Shown here: in pieces, positions 16,552 through 25,004 of the stretch
Position numbering within the stretch: position 1 is the stretch's first letter
Layout: every line of letters starts with the position of its first letter
Source of the DNA: JAADHX01 sp964569385
GTDB taxonomy: Bacteria; Actinomycetota; Acidimicrobiia; Acidimicrobiales; Poriferisodalaceae
Length of the DNA: 64,000 bases
Direction: 5' to 3'
NCBI GenBank assembly: GCA_964569385.1
Contig: CAZMUM010000028.1
Coordinates: 10,423-74,422, forward strand
Notes under the pieces: model-generated
Told to the model about the DNA's origin: nothing
Seen by the model: only the letters and a program-made list of their open reading frames with translations
Database searches by the model: none
Made by a program: the position numbers and the translations under genes

Positions 16552-17517
16552 GTGCCAACCGAAACCCCTGCGCCTGCACAGGTCAAGATTCGCGTCCCCG
16601 GTAACCACCTCATGACGCCGCTGCTTGGCCAGCACGACGAGTTCTTGCAACTGGTTCGCGATCAGTTCGGTGAAGCCGAGATTCACGTCCGCGGTAACGA
16701 GATTTCAGTCGTCGGCAACGGCATCGAGCCCGCTGGCCGTGTCTTCGAAGAGCTGGTCGTGTTACTCGAACAAGGCCACCGCGTCGATGCCGACCTGGTC
16801 ACCAAAACAATCGACATGGTCCGCGCCGATGAACGCCCTTCGGAGGTGTTCGGCACCACAATCCTGCGCGCTCCGAGTGGCCGAACTGTTCGGCCCAAGA
16901 GCGCTGGGCAAATGGACTACGCCCAAGCCATTCGAGACAACACCATTACCTTTGGCATCGGTCCCGCCGGTACGGGCAAGACGTGGTTGGCGGTAGCTCT
17001 AGCTGTTGAGGCCTTGCTGGCGAAGCAGGTAAAGAGGATTGTGCTCACGCGTCCGGCAGTCGAAGCCGGCGAGCGCCTCGGTTTCTTGCCTGGCGACCTA
17101 ATGGCTAAGGTCGATCCATACCTCAGGCCGCTCTACGACGCTCTTCACGACATGTTCGACGCCGAGACAGCCGAGAAACTATTCGATCGCTCAACTATCG
17201 AAGTGGCCCCGCTGGCTTTCATGCGCGGTCGCACCCTCAACGACAGCTTTATCATTCTCGATGAGGCGCAGAACACAACTCGCGAGCAGATGAAGATGTT
17301 CCTCACTCGCATTGGCTTCGGTTCGAAAGCTGTCGTCACCGGCGACCTCACTCAGACCGATGTTCCGGGTGGGCGCAGTGGCCTTCACGGGCTCGACAAG
17401 GTCCTTAGCGGCGTCGAAGGTATTGCCTTCGCTCGTCTTGATCGGCGCGACATCGTGCGTCACCGGATTGTCCAGGACATCGTCGATGCCTACGAGCGCC
17501 GCGACGCGCAGCAGTGA
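16552..17517 (+). CDS. phoH: PhoH-like ATPase
   Basis: A 321-aa cytoplasmic P-loop NTPase. The N-terminal ~100 residues include a small KH-like fold (RGNEISVVGNGIEPAGRVFEEL). The NTPase core has Walker A GPAGTGKT near residue 142, VLTRPAVEAGERLGFLPGD and Walker B FIILDEAQN. The PhoH-YbeY pairing is widespread and implicated in RNA metabolism and ribosome maturation. GTG start with GGAG 5 nt upstream. First gene of phoH-ybeY-CNNM-era. Confidence 0.9.
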   Translation: MPTETPAPAQVKIRVPGNHLMTPLLGQHDEFLQLVRDQFGEAEIHVRGNEISVVGNGIEPAGRVFEELVVLLEQGHRVDADLVTKTIDMVRADERPSEVFGTTILRAPSGRTVRPKSAGQMDYAQAIRDNTITFGIGPAGTGKTWLAVALAVEALLAKQVKRIVLTRPAVEAGERLGFLPGDLMAKVDPYLRPLYDALHDMFDAETAEKLFDRSTIEVAPLAFMRGRTLNDSFIILDEAQNTTREQMKMFLTRIGFGSKAVVTGDLTQTDVPGGRSGLHGLDKVLSGVEGIAFARLDRRDIVRHRIVQDIVDAYERRDAQQ

Positions 17518-17545
17518 TCGGCTCAGCAGTGATCGACTCATCCAG

Positions 17546-18142
17546 GTGAACCCACTACCGCCCCAGGTTCGACGAGGGCCCAAACGAACCGGAGCAGCGG
17601 GGACACTCGAGGTTTTTGTGGCAGACGAACAGGGCGAGCACGACATCGGCACCGACCACTGCGCCGAGCTTGTTAGGTTGGTTCTTACCGAAGAGGGCGT
17701 TCGCGGCGACACCGAGTTCGCTCTGCTATTTGTTGACGAGCCAACAATGTCAGACCTCAACCGCACCCACATGGCAGCCGACGGGCCCACCGATGTCTTG
17801 GCGTTCCCAATCGATGATCACATCGGCGCGACCGGACGGGCCCCCGACCACGGGTTGCGCCGGCCACCGCTTCGTGAACCGCTCAACGACCCGGGGCCGC
17901 GGCTCTTGGGCGATGTGGTGATCTGCCCGGCGGTAGCTTGCCGGCACGCTGGTGAGAATTCGGGTTCATACCCTGGCCACAGTGGGAGTCTTGGCGACGA
18001 GATCGACCTCTTGGTGGTTCACGGTGTTCTGCATGTTCTGGGGCACGACCACGCCGAACCCGAAGAGACTGCCGTCATGCAGGCTGCCGAACGAAGACAT
18101 TTGGCCGCCTTTGCGGCGCGAACCTCCACGGAGATCCGGTGA
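17546..18142 (+). CDS. ybeY: Endoribonuclease YbeY
   Basis: A 198-aa metal-dependent RNase involved in 16S rRNA 3' processing and ribosome quality control. The zinc motif H-x3-H-x5-H is intact as HGVLHVLGHDH. PTDVLAFPID and LLGDVVIC are family hallmarks. The start is uncertain: GTG at 17546 keeps the first strand LEVFVADEQ, while a GTG at 17618 would cut it. A ~25-residue insertion (GATGRAPDHGLRRPPLREPL) precedes LLGDVV. The stop overlaps the next gene's GTG. Confidence 0.87.
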   Translation: MNPLPPQVRRGPKRTGAAGTLEVFVADEQGEHDIGTDHCAELVRLVLTEEGVRGDTEFALLFVDEPTMSDLNRTHMAADGPTDVLAFPIDDHIGATGRAPDHGLRRPPLREPLNDPGPRLLGDVVICPAVACRHAGENSGSYPGHSGSLGDEIDLLVVHGVLHVLGHDHAEPEETAVMQAAERRHLAAFAARTSTEIR

Positions 18143-19443
18143 GCCTGGTGGTTGCCGCGGTTGGCATTGGCGTCCTGGTGGTGCTGGCATCGTTCCTACG
18201 TCTGATTGAGGTCACGTACACACGCCTCAGCCGCGCTAGGGCGTCTGGGCTCGACGAGGCGACCGGAAATGGCGACCGCTTGGTGTCGCTGCTGGCCCAT
18301 CGGTCCAAGGTCGTTGGTCCCGCCGCGCTCTTGAGGGTCCTGGCTCAGGCTGGTGTAACCGCGATCGCAACCGTCATTGCCATCGACCGCGTCGACGTCG
18401 GTGGAGCCGTGCTGGCCGTCGGCATTGGCGCGCCGGTGCTGTTTGTGCTCACCGAAGCTGTGCCTCACCGCCGCGCTGTCGAGGACAACGATCGGTTCGC
18501 CAAAGCTCTGGCGCCAGTCGCCCGGATGTTATCGACGCTTGCCATATTCGTCTGGCCGCTCAAACCGCTTCTGGCCGTCGCGGCCAAACTCGGACCGAAT
18601 ACGGCCCCCGAACACGACCCCGAAGTCGGCGAAGACGAACTGTTAGCGCTAACCGAAGCAGCTGCTGCGAGCGACATAATCGACGACGACGAAGCCGAGA
18701 TCATCGAGTCCTTAATCGAGCTCGGCGACACCATTGCCCGAGAGGTGATGGTCCCACGACTCGACATGGTCACAGTTGGTGCCGATGCGTTGGTTCGCGA
18801 CGCGGTGAGGCTCGTTCTCGACCACGGGTACACCCGAATTCCGGTCAGCGACCAATCGATTGACGATCTAGTCGGCGTCGTGTTAGCCAAGGATCTGATG
18901 CGGGTTCAGCTTGCCGGCCGGATCGACGCATCGCTGGTCGACGTGGGCGTTATCCGTCCGATCAAGTTTGTTCCCGAGAGCAAACGTGCCGCCGAGCTCA
19001 TGCGCGAAATGCAGTCAGCTCGCATGCATATGGTGGTTGTTGTCGACGAATACGGCGGGGTGGCCGGCCTCGTCACACTCGAAGACGTCATCGAAGAGTT
19101 GGTTGGCGAGATCGTCGACGAGTACGACGACGAGGCGCCACTCGTTGAGGATCTTGGTGCCGACGGGTACAGGCTGTCCGGACGGTTACCGATCGACGAT
19201 CTCATCGAACTGATCGGCGCAGATCTTCCTGAAGGCGACTGGGACACTGTCGGTGGTTTGGTGCTCGAGTTGATGGGCCGGGTTCCCTTCGTTGGCGATT
19301 CGGTTCGGTCTAACGGTCATGTGTTCATTGCCGAACACGTTACGCAACGACGGGTCGCTTCGATCATCGTCAGGCCCGCTCTCGACCGGCAAGTCGACGA
19401 CGCATCGCTACCCGTTTCGACCGCCTCCGAGGCGGTCAAGTGA
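18139..19443 (+). CDS. CNNM/CorC-family transporter-associated protein (DUF21 + CBS pair)
   Basis: A 434-aa membrane protein. An N-terminal hydrophobic DUF21-type region spans residues ~1-150. A CBS pair spans ~205-320 (MVPRLDMVTVGADALVRDAV ... HMVVVVDEYGGVAGLVTLEDVIEELVGEI), and a CorC_HlyC C-terminal domain follows (YRLSGRLPIDDL). Relatives act in Mg2+/Co2+ export; older annotation calls them hemolysin-like. The DUF21 part is less typical than the CBS part. GTG start overlaps the ybeY stop (GTGA) and its own stop overlaps era (GTGA). Confidence 0.85.
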   Translation: MSLVVAAVGIGVLVVLASFLRLIEVTYTRLSRARASGLDEATGNGDRLVSLLAHRSKVVGPAALLRVLAQAGVTAIATVIAIDRVDVGGAVLAVGIGAPVLFVLTEAVPHRRAVEDNDRFAKALAPVARMLSTLAIFVWPLKPLLAVAAKLGPNTAPEHDPEVGEDELLALTEAAAASDIIDDDEAEIIESLIELGDTIAREVMVPRLDMVTVGADALVRDAVRLVLDHGYTRIPVSDQSIDDLVGVVLAKDLMRVQLAGRIDASLVDVGVIRPIKFVPESKRAAELMREMQSARMHMVVVVDEYGGVAGLVTLEDVIEELVGEIVDEYDDEAPLVEDLGADGYRLSGRLPIDDLIELIGADLPEGDWDTVGGLVLELMGRVPFVGDSVRSNGHVFIAEHVTQRRVASIIVRPALDRQVDDASLPVSTASEAVK

Positions 19444-20300
19444 GGTCGGGTTTTGTCGCTTTCGTCGGGCGCCCAAACGCAGGTAAGTCGACGCTTCTCA
19501 ATAACATTCTTGGCGAGAAGGTCAGCATCACATCGAACAAACCTCAGACCACACGAAACCGTGTTATGGGCATACTTCATCGGCCTGACAAGCAGATCGT
19601 CTTTGTCGACACGCCCGGTATTCACAAACCCGTCAGTGCTCTTGGCGAGCGGCTCAACGAAACCGCCGGTTCGGCACTGACCGATGTCGACGTCGCTGTG
19701 CTTGTTGTCGACGCAACGGCCCCATTTGGCAAGGGCGACCGCTTTGTTGCCGACAAGCTGGCCGACGGCTTCGTCGTGGTTCTAACTAAAGCCGATCGGG
19801 TAGATCGCAAGCAGATGATGGCTCAACTCCAAGCCACCTCCGAGCTACCAGCGGTCGAGTGGTTCCCGGTCTCGGGACGCACCGGCAAGGGAGTCGACGC
19901 ATTTGTCGAGTACCTGCTTGGCCAGATGCCTGACGGTCCGCCTTATTTCCCCCAAGACATGATCACCGACGTACCCGAGCCATTTCAGGTGGCCGAGTTA
20001 GTTCGTGAGCAACTTCTCCGCCGCTTTAGCGCCGAGTTGCCATACTCGATTGCCACCCGCATCACCGAGTGGGAATGGCCTCACATCACCTGCGAAATCC
20101 TGGTCGAACGCGATAGCCAAAAAGGCATGGTCATCGGCAAGGGCGGTCAGGTGCTCAAGGAGGTGGGCACGAAGGTGCGCGAGTCGCTTCCGGAGGGCAC
20201 CTTCATCGAGTTGAAGGTTCGTGTCGAGAAGAACTGGCAACAACGACACGACGTTCTCGACCGAGTGCTCGACCCCACATTTGGCCTCGACGAACTCTAA
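19440..20300 (+). CDS. era: GTPase Era
   Basis: A 286-aa ribosome-assembly GTPase binding the 16S rRNA 3' end. G1 GRPNAGKS, the switch TTRNRVMGI, G3 DTPGIHKP and G4 TKAD are all present, and the C-terminal KH domain carries VIGKGGQVLKEVG. Length is normal. Last gene of the coupled run with ybeY, both acting on 16S maturation. Confidence 0.93.
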   Translation: MRSGFVAFVGRPNAGKSTLLNNILGEKVSITSNKPQTTRNRVMGILHRPDKQIVFVDTPGIHKPVSALGERLNETAGSALTDVDVAVLVVDATAPFGKGDRFVADKLADGFVVVLTKADRVDRKQMMAQLQATSELPAVEWFPVSGRTGKGVDAFVEYLLGQMPDGPPYFPQDMITDVPEPFQVAELVREQLLRRFSAELPYSIATRITEWEWPHITCEILVERDSQKGMVIGKGGQVLKEVGTKVRESLPEGTFIELKVRVEKNWQQRHDVLDRVLDPTFGLDEL

Positions 20301-20333
20301 GAGGCGACCTTAGCACCGACAGCTACCACCGAT

Positions 20334-20339
20334 TAGGGT
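20334..20339 (+). promoter_or_regulatory. -10 hexamer TAGGGT for leaderless mRNA
   Basis: TAGGGT followed by 6 nt and the ATG at 20346. Confidence 0.45.
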
Positions 20340-20345
20340 TAGGTC

Positions 20346-20873
20346 ATGCCCGACTGGATAAAACGCATCAACAAGGAACAACCGCAAGCAATTGAAGCCG
20401 ACGAGACGTTGATAGCGGCCTCGTACTTTCAAGGTCGAGGATCTGCTGCTGGGCAAATCGCCTTTGGCATGGTGCGAGGCATCGGTACCAACGTGGCTGG
20501 TATTGGTTCGTTGGTGTCTGGGTTGACGGGTTCGGCTGCGGGTGCGACCGCGGGCAAACGACCCAAGAGCGGATACAACACCTTTGAGGGTTCAATAGCC
20601 GATCAGATTCCGAATAGCAAAGGTGTGATGGCCGTCACCGACAAGAGACTCGTTTTCTTTGGATACAAACAGGGCGCCCTTAAGACGCTCGTCGAAGCTC
20701 CAGAAGCATCTATCAATCGCGACGAGCTTGTGGGCTGGTCATACAAGTCAGGAAAGGTCAGCTCGGTGCTGAACTTCGCCTTCTCTGACGAATCCGATGT
20801 GGGCATCGAGATTCCGCGAGCCAACAAGCCAGATGCGTTTGCAGCCGAGCTCGAGATTCCCGAAATGGACTAG
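20346..20873 (+). CDS. Unknown protein with PH-like C-terminal domain
   Basis: A 175-aa protein. A Gly/Ala-rich, mildly hydrophobic segment lies at ~35-75 (GTNVAGIGSLVSGLTGSAAGATAG) and may associate with membranes. The C-terminal part (GVMAVTDKRLVFFGYKQGALKTLVEAPEASI ... LVGWSYKSGKVSSVLNFAFSD) has the pattern of bacterial PH-like domains, with the common TDKRLVFFG strand. Function unknown. The last 4 nt overlap the convergent methyltransferase gene. Confidence 0.6.
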   Translation: MPDWIKRINKEQPQAIEADETLIAASYFQGRGSAAGQIAFGMVRGIGTNVAGIGSLVSGLTGSAAGATAGKRPKSGYNTFEGSIADQIPNSKGVMAVTDKRLVFFGYKQGALKTLVEAPEASINRDELVGWSYKSGKVSSVLNFAFSDESDVGIEIPRANKPDAFAAELEIPEMD

Positions 20874-21478
20874 CCCGGTTTGTTCCAAGTGAGTGAGTAA
20901 CGGCGGTGAAGGTGACGTCGAAAAGTCGAGCCAGCTAGAATATCGGCGCTTAGATTCTTCATTTCACGGTCCGTCAGTGGTGGCGGCCAGACCATCGGGG
21001 CACCATGATCCCAGACCGTCCTACGGTGGCGCATCTGATAGACGAATGTTGCGGTATTCGCCAGGGCTTCGCGTGCGAGATCTCGTGGGTACCTGCTGGC
21101 CGGTATTCCAATGATTCCGAGCCGGCCCCCGGGTTTGAGCAGCCACGCAAATCGTTGCAGGCCTGCCGAGGCGTCGAAGTGGTGAATGGCTGCCACCGAC
21201 ACGATCAGATCGAACGACTCCTGTTCGAAGGGGTGAGTGAGAACATCGCCTTGTTCGTAGGTCACCTTGGCCGCATCCGTAGATGCGCAGGCCTCATCGA
21301 GGCTGGGCCCGTGAAGGTCAAGTCCGACGACGTTTCTGCATAGAGGAGCGAGCTGGCGCGTCAGGAGGCCAGTGCCACAACCTACGTCTAGGGCACGCTC
21401 GGCTGGGCCCAATGCAAGCAAAACAGGGTGGTAGTGCGTGTTGCGATTCCACGGACCTGTATCGCACCTGTTCTTCAC
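20870..21478 (-). CDS. Class I SAM-dependent methyltransferase
   Basis: A 202-aa Rossmann methyltransferase. Motif I is ALDVGCGTGLLTRQLA, the acidic end of strand 2 is VVGLDLHG, motif II/III is FDLIVSVAAIHHF and the post-motif is LLKPGGRLGIIGIP. Substrate unknown. The C-terminus includes TDREMKNLSADILAGSTFRRH, seen in several actinobacterial small-molecule methyltransferases. Confidence 0.78.
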   Translation of the reverse strand: MKNRCDTGPWNRNTHYHPVLLALGPAERALDVGCGTGLLTRQLAPLCRNVVGLDLHGPSLDEACASTDAAKVTYEQGDVLTHPFEQESFDLIVSVAAIHHFDASAGLQRFAWLLKPGGRLGIIGIPASRYPRDLAREALANTATFVYQMRHRRTVWDHGAPMVWPPPLTDREMKNLSADILAGSTFRRHLHRRYSLTWNKPG

Positions 21479-21592
21479 GCGGTCACCGCCACCAGCAGAA
21501 GTCTTTGACGCTGAGATTCCTCATGTCCGCGACACTAGACAAGTCCCTCCGTATTTGCAGCGGATCATAGCCCTGGGGCTCGTACTCAAACG

Positions 21593-21868
21593 ATGGTGCA
21601 ACTGACCGAGCATCTGGTTGACGAACTCGACCGTGAGGCCGCACGGCTTGGTGAGTCTCGTTCAGCCGTTATTCGTGCTGCGATCTCGGCCTATCTTGAA
21701 GGGCAATCTCAGGCTGCGGACCTGCGGCGCTACGTCGAGGGCTATCGCGCTCAACCTCCCGGCATTCCTGACGAATGGGGCGACCTCGAATCCGACGCCG
21801 ACCTACAGGGCCGCGAAGCCGCCTTGCGCCTAGACGCCGAAGACCGAGCGGCTGGTCTCGAGTGGTAG
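21593..21868 (+). CDS. Ribbon-helix-helix (CopG-type) antitoxin, MazE-like
   Basis: A 91-aa protein. The first 45 residues are a CopG-type DNA-binding unit: strand VQLTEHLVDELDREAARLG, then SRSAVIRAAISAYLEG. The acidic C-terminus (DEWGDLESDADLQGREAALRLDAEDRA) would wrap the toxin. Its stop overlaps the start of the MazF-like gene by 7 nt, as in classic toxin-antitoxin operons. It likely represses its own promoter. Confidence 0.78.
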   Translation: MVQLTEHLVDELDREAARLGESRSAVIRAAISAYLEGQSQAADLRRYVEGYRAQPPGIPDEWGDLESDADLQGREAALRLDAEDRAAGLEW

Positions 21869-22173
21869 CCCGTGGAGAAATTTGGTGGCTTGAAGAGCCC
21901 AATGCTCGTCGTCGACCGTACCTAGTCATGACCCGCGACGAAGGCGTGTCCGTACTCAACCAGCTGCTAGCGGTCCCGGCTACCAGGACGATCCGTGACA
22001 TTCCGACCGAGGTACTGCTTGGATCGGCTGATGGCATGCCAGTCGAGTGCGTGCTCAACCTCGACAATCTTCGGCTCGTGCGCAAGAGCCTGCTCACCAG
22101 CCGCGTGACTACAGTCAGCGAGTCGAAGATGCGTGAGGTGTGCGAGGCCCTGGGTTTCGCGACTGCCTGCTAA
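21862..22173 (+). CDS. MazF/PemK-family endoribonuclease toxin
   Basis: A 103-aa protein. N-terminal RGEIWWLEEPNARRRPYLVMTRD, the central LLAVPATRTIRDIPTEV and DGMPVECVLNLDNLRLVRKSLL follow the MazF pattern. Such toxins cut mRNA at short sites when the antitoxin is degraded. The GTG at 21862 overlaps the antitoxin stop; a longer in-frame extension would be the antitoxin in another frame. A strong inverted repeat follows 18 nt after the stop. Confidence 0.8.
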   Translation: MVARGEIWWLEEPNARRRPYLVMTRDEGVSVLNQLLAVPATRTIRDIPTEVLLGSADGMPVECVLNLDNLRLVRKSLLTSRVTTVSESKMREVCEALGFATAC

Positions 22174-22191
22174 TCGCCAGAGTGCTCCTCC

Positions 22192-22241
22192 CAACCTGTG
22201 TCGAGGATCGGGGTCATCACCCCAATCCTCGACACAGGTTG
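22192..22241 (+). terminator. Long near-perfect inverted repeat after the MazF-like gene
   Basis: Left arm CAACCTGTGTCGAGGAT pairs fully with the right arm. After one C/A mismatch the inner arm GGGGT/ACCCC continues with a CATC loop: 22 paired bases over 50 nt. It separates the toxin from the convergent PlsY-like gene and could terminate both strands. There is no T-tract, so a recombination or transposon-end role remains possible. Confidence 0.55.
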
Positions 22242-22271
22242 CGAGAATATTGAGCGATTTTGGCGGAATCG

Positions 22272-22970
22272 CTAGTCGCGGGTGGGGTCGGTGGCGTCGA
22301 AGTAGTCGAGGCCGATCAGGATGCGGGGCGACAACATGGCCATCATTACTGCTGTCCACAACGCTAACTCCGGACCGAGGTTGACACCCCACGCAGGGTT
22401 GAGCCCAGTCACCCAGCCGAGCCATGCGACGGTGAGGCCACAGAAGAACCCGATGATCACCGCGGGTTGGCGATTTCTACCCATCAAGAACGCGGCGAGG
22501 AAACCGAACACAGTGGCGGCGAAGATCCACGGTGCGAACGCCAACGTGAGGGCCATGACGGCAGGTATACCCGTGCCTCCACGTAGTCGGTTCCAGATCG
22601 GCGCGATCTGTCCGAGAACTGCTGCGGCACCCGTCCACAGAGCGACGGATTGCCAAACTGGTATGACTTGGTTCGAAAGGGCGCCGAATGTCGATGATGG
22701 GTTGAAGCCACCGTCGGCGCCAGGCGCGATGGCACCGATAAGGTTCCATGCTGCAACGGCAAGTATCAGCGGCACGACGGCTTCGATGATTACGAATAGC
22801 TCGTCGCCGCGACGATCAGGTCGATCTTGGGTTTCGACGAGGTCGTCGTCGTTGACCAGGCCGAAGCGTGATGCTGCCCTACGCCACGGGATGGCACCGA
22901 CGAAGTAGCTGAGCCCGACCATCGGACCTGACAAAATTGCGATCGTCTCAACCGAGACTGCTGCGATCAT
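22272..22970 (-). CDS. PlsY-like membrane protein lacking catalytic-loop residues
   Basis: A 232-aa polytopic membrane protein with about 6-7 helices. SYFVGAIPWRRAASRFG resembles the first PlsY motif (GSIPFG). VLGQIAPIWNRLRGGTGIPAVMAL resembles the second (GH..P.F..FKGGKG). PlsY makes lysophosphatidate from acyl-phosphate. Here the motif His is Gln and FKGGKG reads LRGGTG, so acyltransferase activity is doubtful. A central soluble loop DDDLVETQDRPDRRGDE is unusual. GGAG lies about 6 nt before the ATG. Confidence 0.6.
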   Translation of the reverse strand: MIAAVSVETIAILSGPMVGLSYFVGAIPWRRAASRFGLVNDDDLVETQDRPDRRGDELFVIIEAVVPLILAVAAWNLIGAIAPGADGGFNPSSTFGALSNQVIPVWQSVALWTGAAAVLGQIAPIWNRLRGGTGIPAVMALTLAFAPWIFAATVFGFLAAFLMGRNRQPAVIIGFFCGLTVAWLGWVTGLNPAWGVNLGPELALWTAVMMAMLSPRILIGLDYFDATDPTRD

Positions 22971-22992
22971 GGGTGCTCCGTCTGTGTTCCCA

Positions 22993-24882
22993 CTAGTCGA
23001 GACTGGCCAGAAACTCGACGACCTCTTGGCGGTGCCTGGTGCGTTTCATAGGTGGCAGCGCATTAACAAGGTCCCATCGATAGCCGGCCTTGCCCAGACG
23101 TTGGTCGAGCACGGCGACAACTCCTCGATCAGCAGATGTGCGGATCAGTCGACCAGCACCCTGGGCAAGCATGGTTGCGGTGCGGGGTAGGTCGATGGTT
23201 CTGAAAGCGTTGGCACCGGCGCGCTCGCGCCTGGCCTCCAACAAAGGTTCGTCAGGCCGCGGGAAAGGCAGACGGTCGATGCTTACGAGGCGCAGCGTTC
23301 GCCCCGGAATGTCGACGCCTTGCCAGAAACCCATCGTTGCGCACAGCACCGAAGACTCGTCGTTCATGAACTCCCGAATTAGTGCGGGCTTGGGTAGCTC
23401 GCGTTGGGTGAGGACTCGATAGTCGACCCGTTTATCGAGCTGTTCCGATACATGATCCATCGCTCGCCAACTCGTGAACAGGGCAAGTGTCCGCCCGCCG
23501 GCAGCGTTGACAAGCTCGACCAGCTCATCGCTGATGGCATCGAGCCAATCGGCCGATTTCGGGCTTGGTAGCGAAACAGCACAATAGAGCAGCGCTTGTG
23601 TTTGGTAGTCGAAAGGGCTGCCAACGTCGATGCGGTCGTATTCGGTGTCGAACAGACCTAGGCGCTCGGGAAGCTCGGCGTCGAGGGTGGCGCTGGTGAG
23701 TATTGCCGTGCGGTCGCCATCCCACAGGTTCTCTCGCAAGAACCCGGCAACATCGATTGGCGCCATCCTCATCGACGGATATTGACCTGGACCTTCCACC
23801 CAAACCACGTGAGTGTCTGGCAGATCCATCAGGAGGTTGAGATCGGCGGCGAGGTGCCCGCCTTGGATGAGAACACGTTGTTTGACTGGGCCCTGATCGC
23901 TGTCGTCGTCGACCTTTCGGGCGGCGTTGACCACTTCGTTTACCCGATTGACGGCGACGTTGAGGACGTTCTGCAGCTCTTCGTCGAACGAACGCAAACG
24001 GTCGCCGACCCGCTGGCCCAAGATGTCACCCAACTGACCGCCGATGTCGCCGAGCTCGGTGGCAAGGCTGCTCTCGATGATTGATCTTGCGTTCCTGGCC
24101 AGAGACGCGAATCGGCCTGGTCCGAAGTCGAGCCCAGCAGCCGACGACAAAACATCCTCGAGTTGATGGGCCTCGTCGATAACGACGACATCGTGTTCAG
24201 GCAGGATCGAACCATTGCTGGCGAGGTTGAGTCCGTAGAGATGAAGGTTGACCACCACGACCGATGCCGCGTGCGCCGCTCGCCTGGCGTCTTCGGAGAA
24301 ACAGGTTGCGCCAGAAGGGCATTTAGCTGCACCAGGGCACTCCATTGGTCCAACCGAAACCGCACCCCATACTCGTGCCTGGGGTTCGAAGTCGAGCTCG
24401 GCCCGATCGCCGGTTTTGGTTTCGGCCGACCACTGAACGATCTTGCGTATCTCGAGCGCCGACCCGCCAGCACGACTGCCATCGTCGAACTCGAGTTGAT
24501 CACCATCGCGCTGCATTTCGGCCATGCGCTGCTTGCACAGGTAGTTCGAGCGGCCCTTCAGAATCGACCAGACGAACGGTTCGGCGACATGTTCGTCGAG
24601 AAACGGCAGATCTTTGTTGGCCAGCTGATCCTGCAATGCCTTGGTGGCGGTGGCGATGACCACCGTCTGGCCAGACTGAATGGCTGGGACAAGGTAAGCG
24701 AGCGACTTGCCTGTGCCGGTTCCGGCCTGGGCTATCAGGTGGTTGCCGCTGTCGATGGCACCGGCAACCGCAACGGCCATGTTGCGTTGGCCCTCACGGA
24801 CCTCGCCGGCCGCCAACTGGTCGATCACAGCCCCAAGAGCGGTCTCGGTGCGCTTGGCTAGAGCGGGGTCGGTGTGAGTCAT
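22993..24882 (-). CDS. dinG: DinG/XPD-type ATP-dependent DNA helicase
   Basis: A 629-aa superfamily 2 helicase. Walker A AGTGTGKS near residue 53, DEAH box VVIDEAHQL, motif III-like TSATLD and the C-terminal VSIDRLPFPRPDEPLL. Four Cys between motifs I and II (YLCKQRM, ECPGAAKCPSGATCF) fit the [4Fe-4S] cluster of the XPD/DinG group. Unwinds DNA 5'-3'. The ATG at 24882 is favoured over the one at 24909 by a TACCGT box with an 8-nt gap. Divergent from uppS. Confidence 0.9.
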   Translation of the reverse strand: MTHTDPALAKRTETALGAVIDQLAAGEVREGQRNMAVAVAGAIDSGNHLIAQAGTGTGKSLAYLVPAIQSGQTVVIATATKALQDQLANKDLPFLDEHVAEPFVWSILKGRSNYLCKQRMAEMQRDGDQLEFDDGSRAGGSALEIRKIVQWSAETKTGDRAELDFEPQARVWGAVSVGPMECPGAAKCPSGATCFSEDARRAAHAASVVVVNLHLYGLNLASNGSILPEHDVVVIDEAHQLEDVLSSAAGLDFGPGRFASLARNARSIIESSLATELGDIGGQLGDILGQRVGDRLRSFDEELQNVLNVAVNRVNEVVNAARKVDDDSDQGPVKQRVLIQGGHLAADLNLLMDLPDTHVVWVEGPGQYPSMRMAPIDVAGFLRENLWDGDRTAILTSATLDAELPERLGLFDTEYDRIDVGSPFDYQTQALLYCAVSLPSPKSADWLDAISDELVELVNAAGGRTLALFTSWRAMDHVSEQLDKRVDYRVLTQRELPKPALIREFMNDESSVLCATMGFWQGVDIPGRTLRLVSIDRLPFPRPDEPLLEARRERAGANAFRTIDLPRTATMLAQGAGRLIRTSADRGVVAVLDQRLGKAGYRWDLVNALPPMKRTRHRQEVVEFLASLD

Positions 24883-24890
24883 CGGCAGCG

Positions 24891-24896
24891 ACGGTA
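24891..24896 (-). promoter_or_regulatory. -10 hexamer TACCGT for leaderless dinG mRNA
   Basis: TACCGT on the minus strand, 8 nt before the ATG at 24882. Confidence 0.5.
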
Positions 24897-24990
24897 GCGC
24901 TGATCTCACCAGATGTTTAGCGGTTGATCAATCTTCGATCACATTCGGTGCTCAGACAGTGAGGTACCGCCGCTCGGGGTCTAGGAGCGA

Positions 24991-24996
24991 TAGCGT
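24991..24996 (+). promoter_or_regulatory. -10 hexamer TAGCGT for leaderless uppS mRNA
   Basis: TAGCGT, 8 nt before the ATG at 25005. Confidence 0.5.
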
Positions 24997-25004
24997 CAGA
25001 ACCG

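Noticed and set aside
17618..18142. Shorter ybeY start at GTG 17618
   Set aside because: It would remove the first beta strand LEVFVADEQ that belongs to the YbeY fold.
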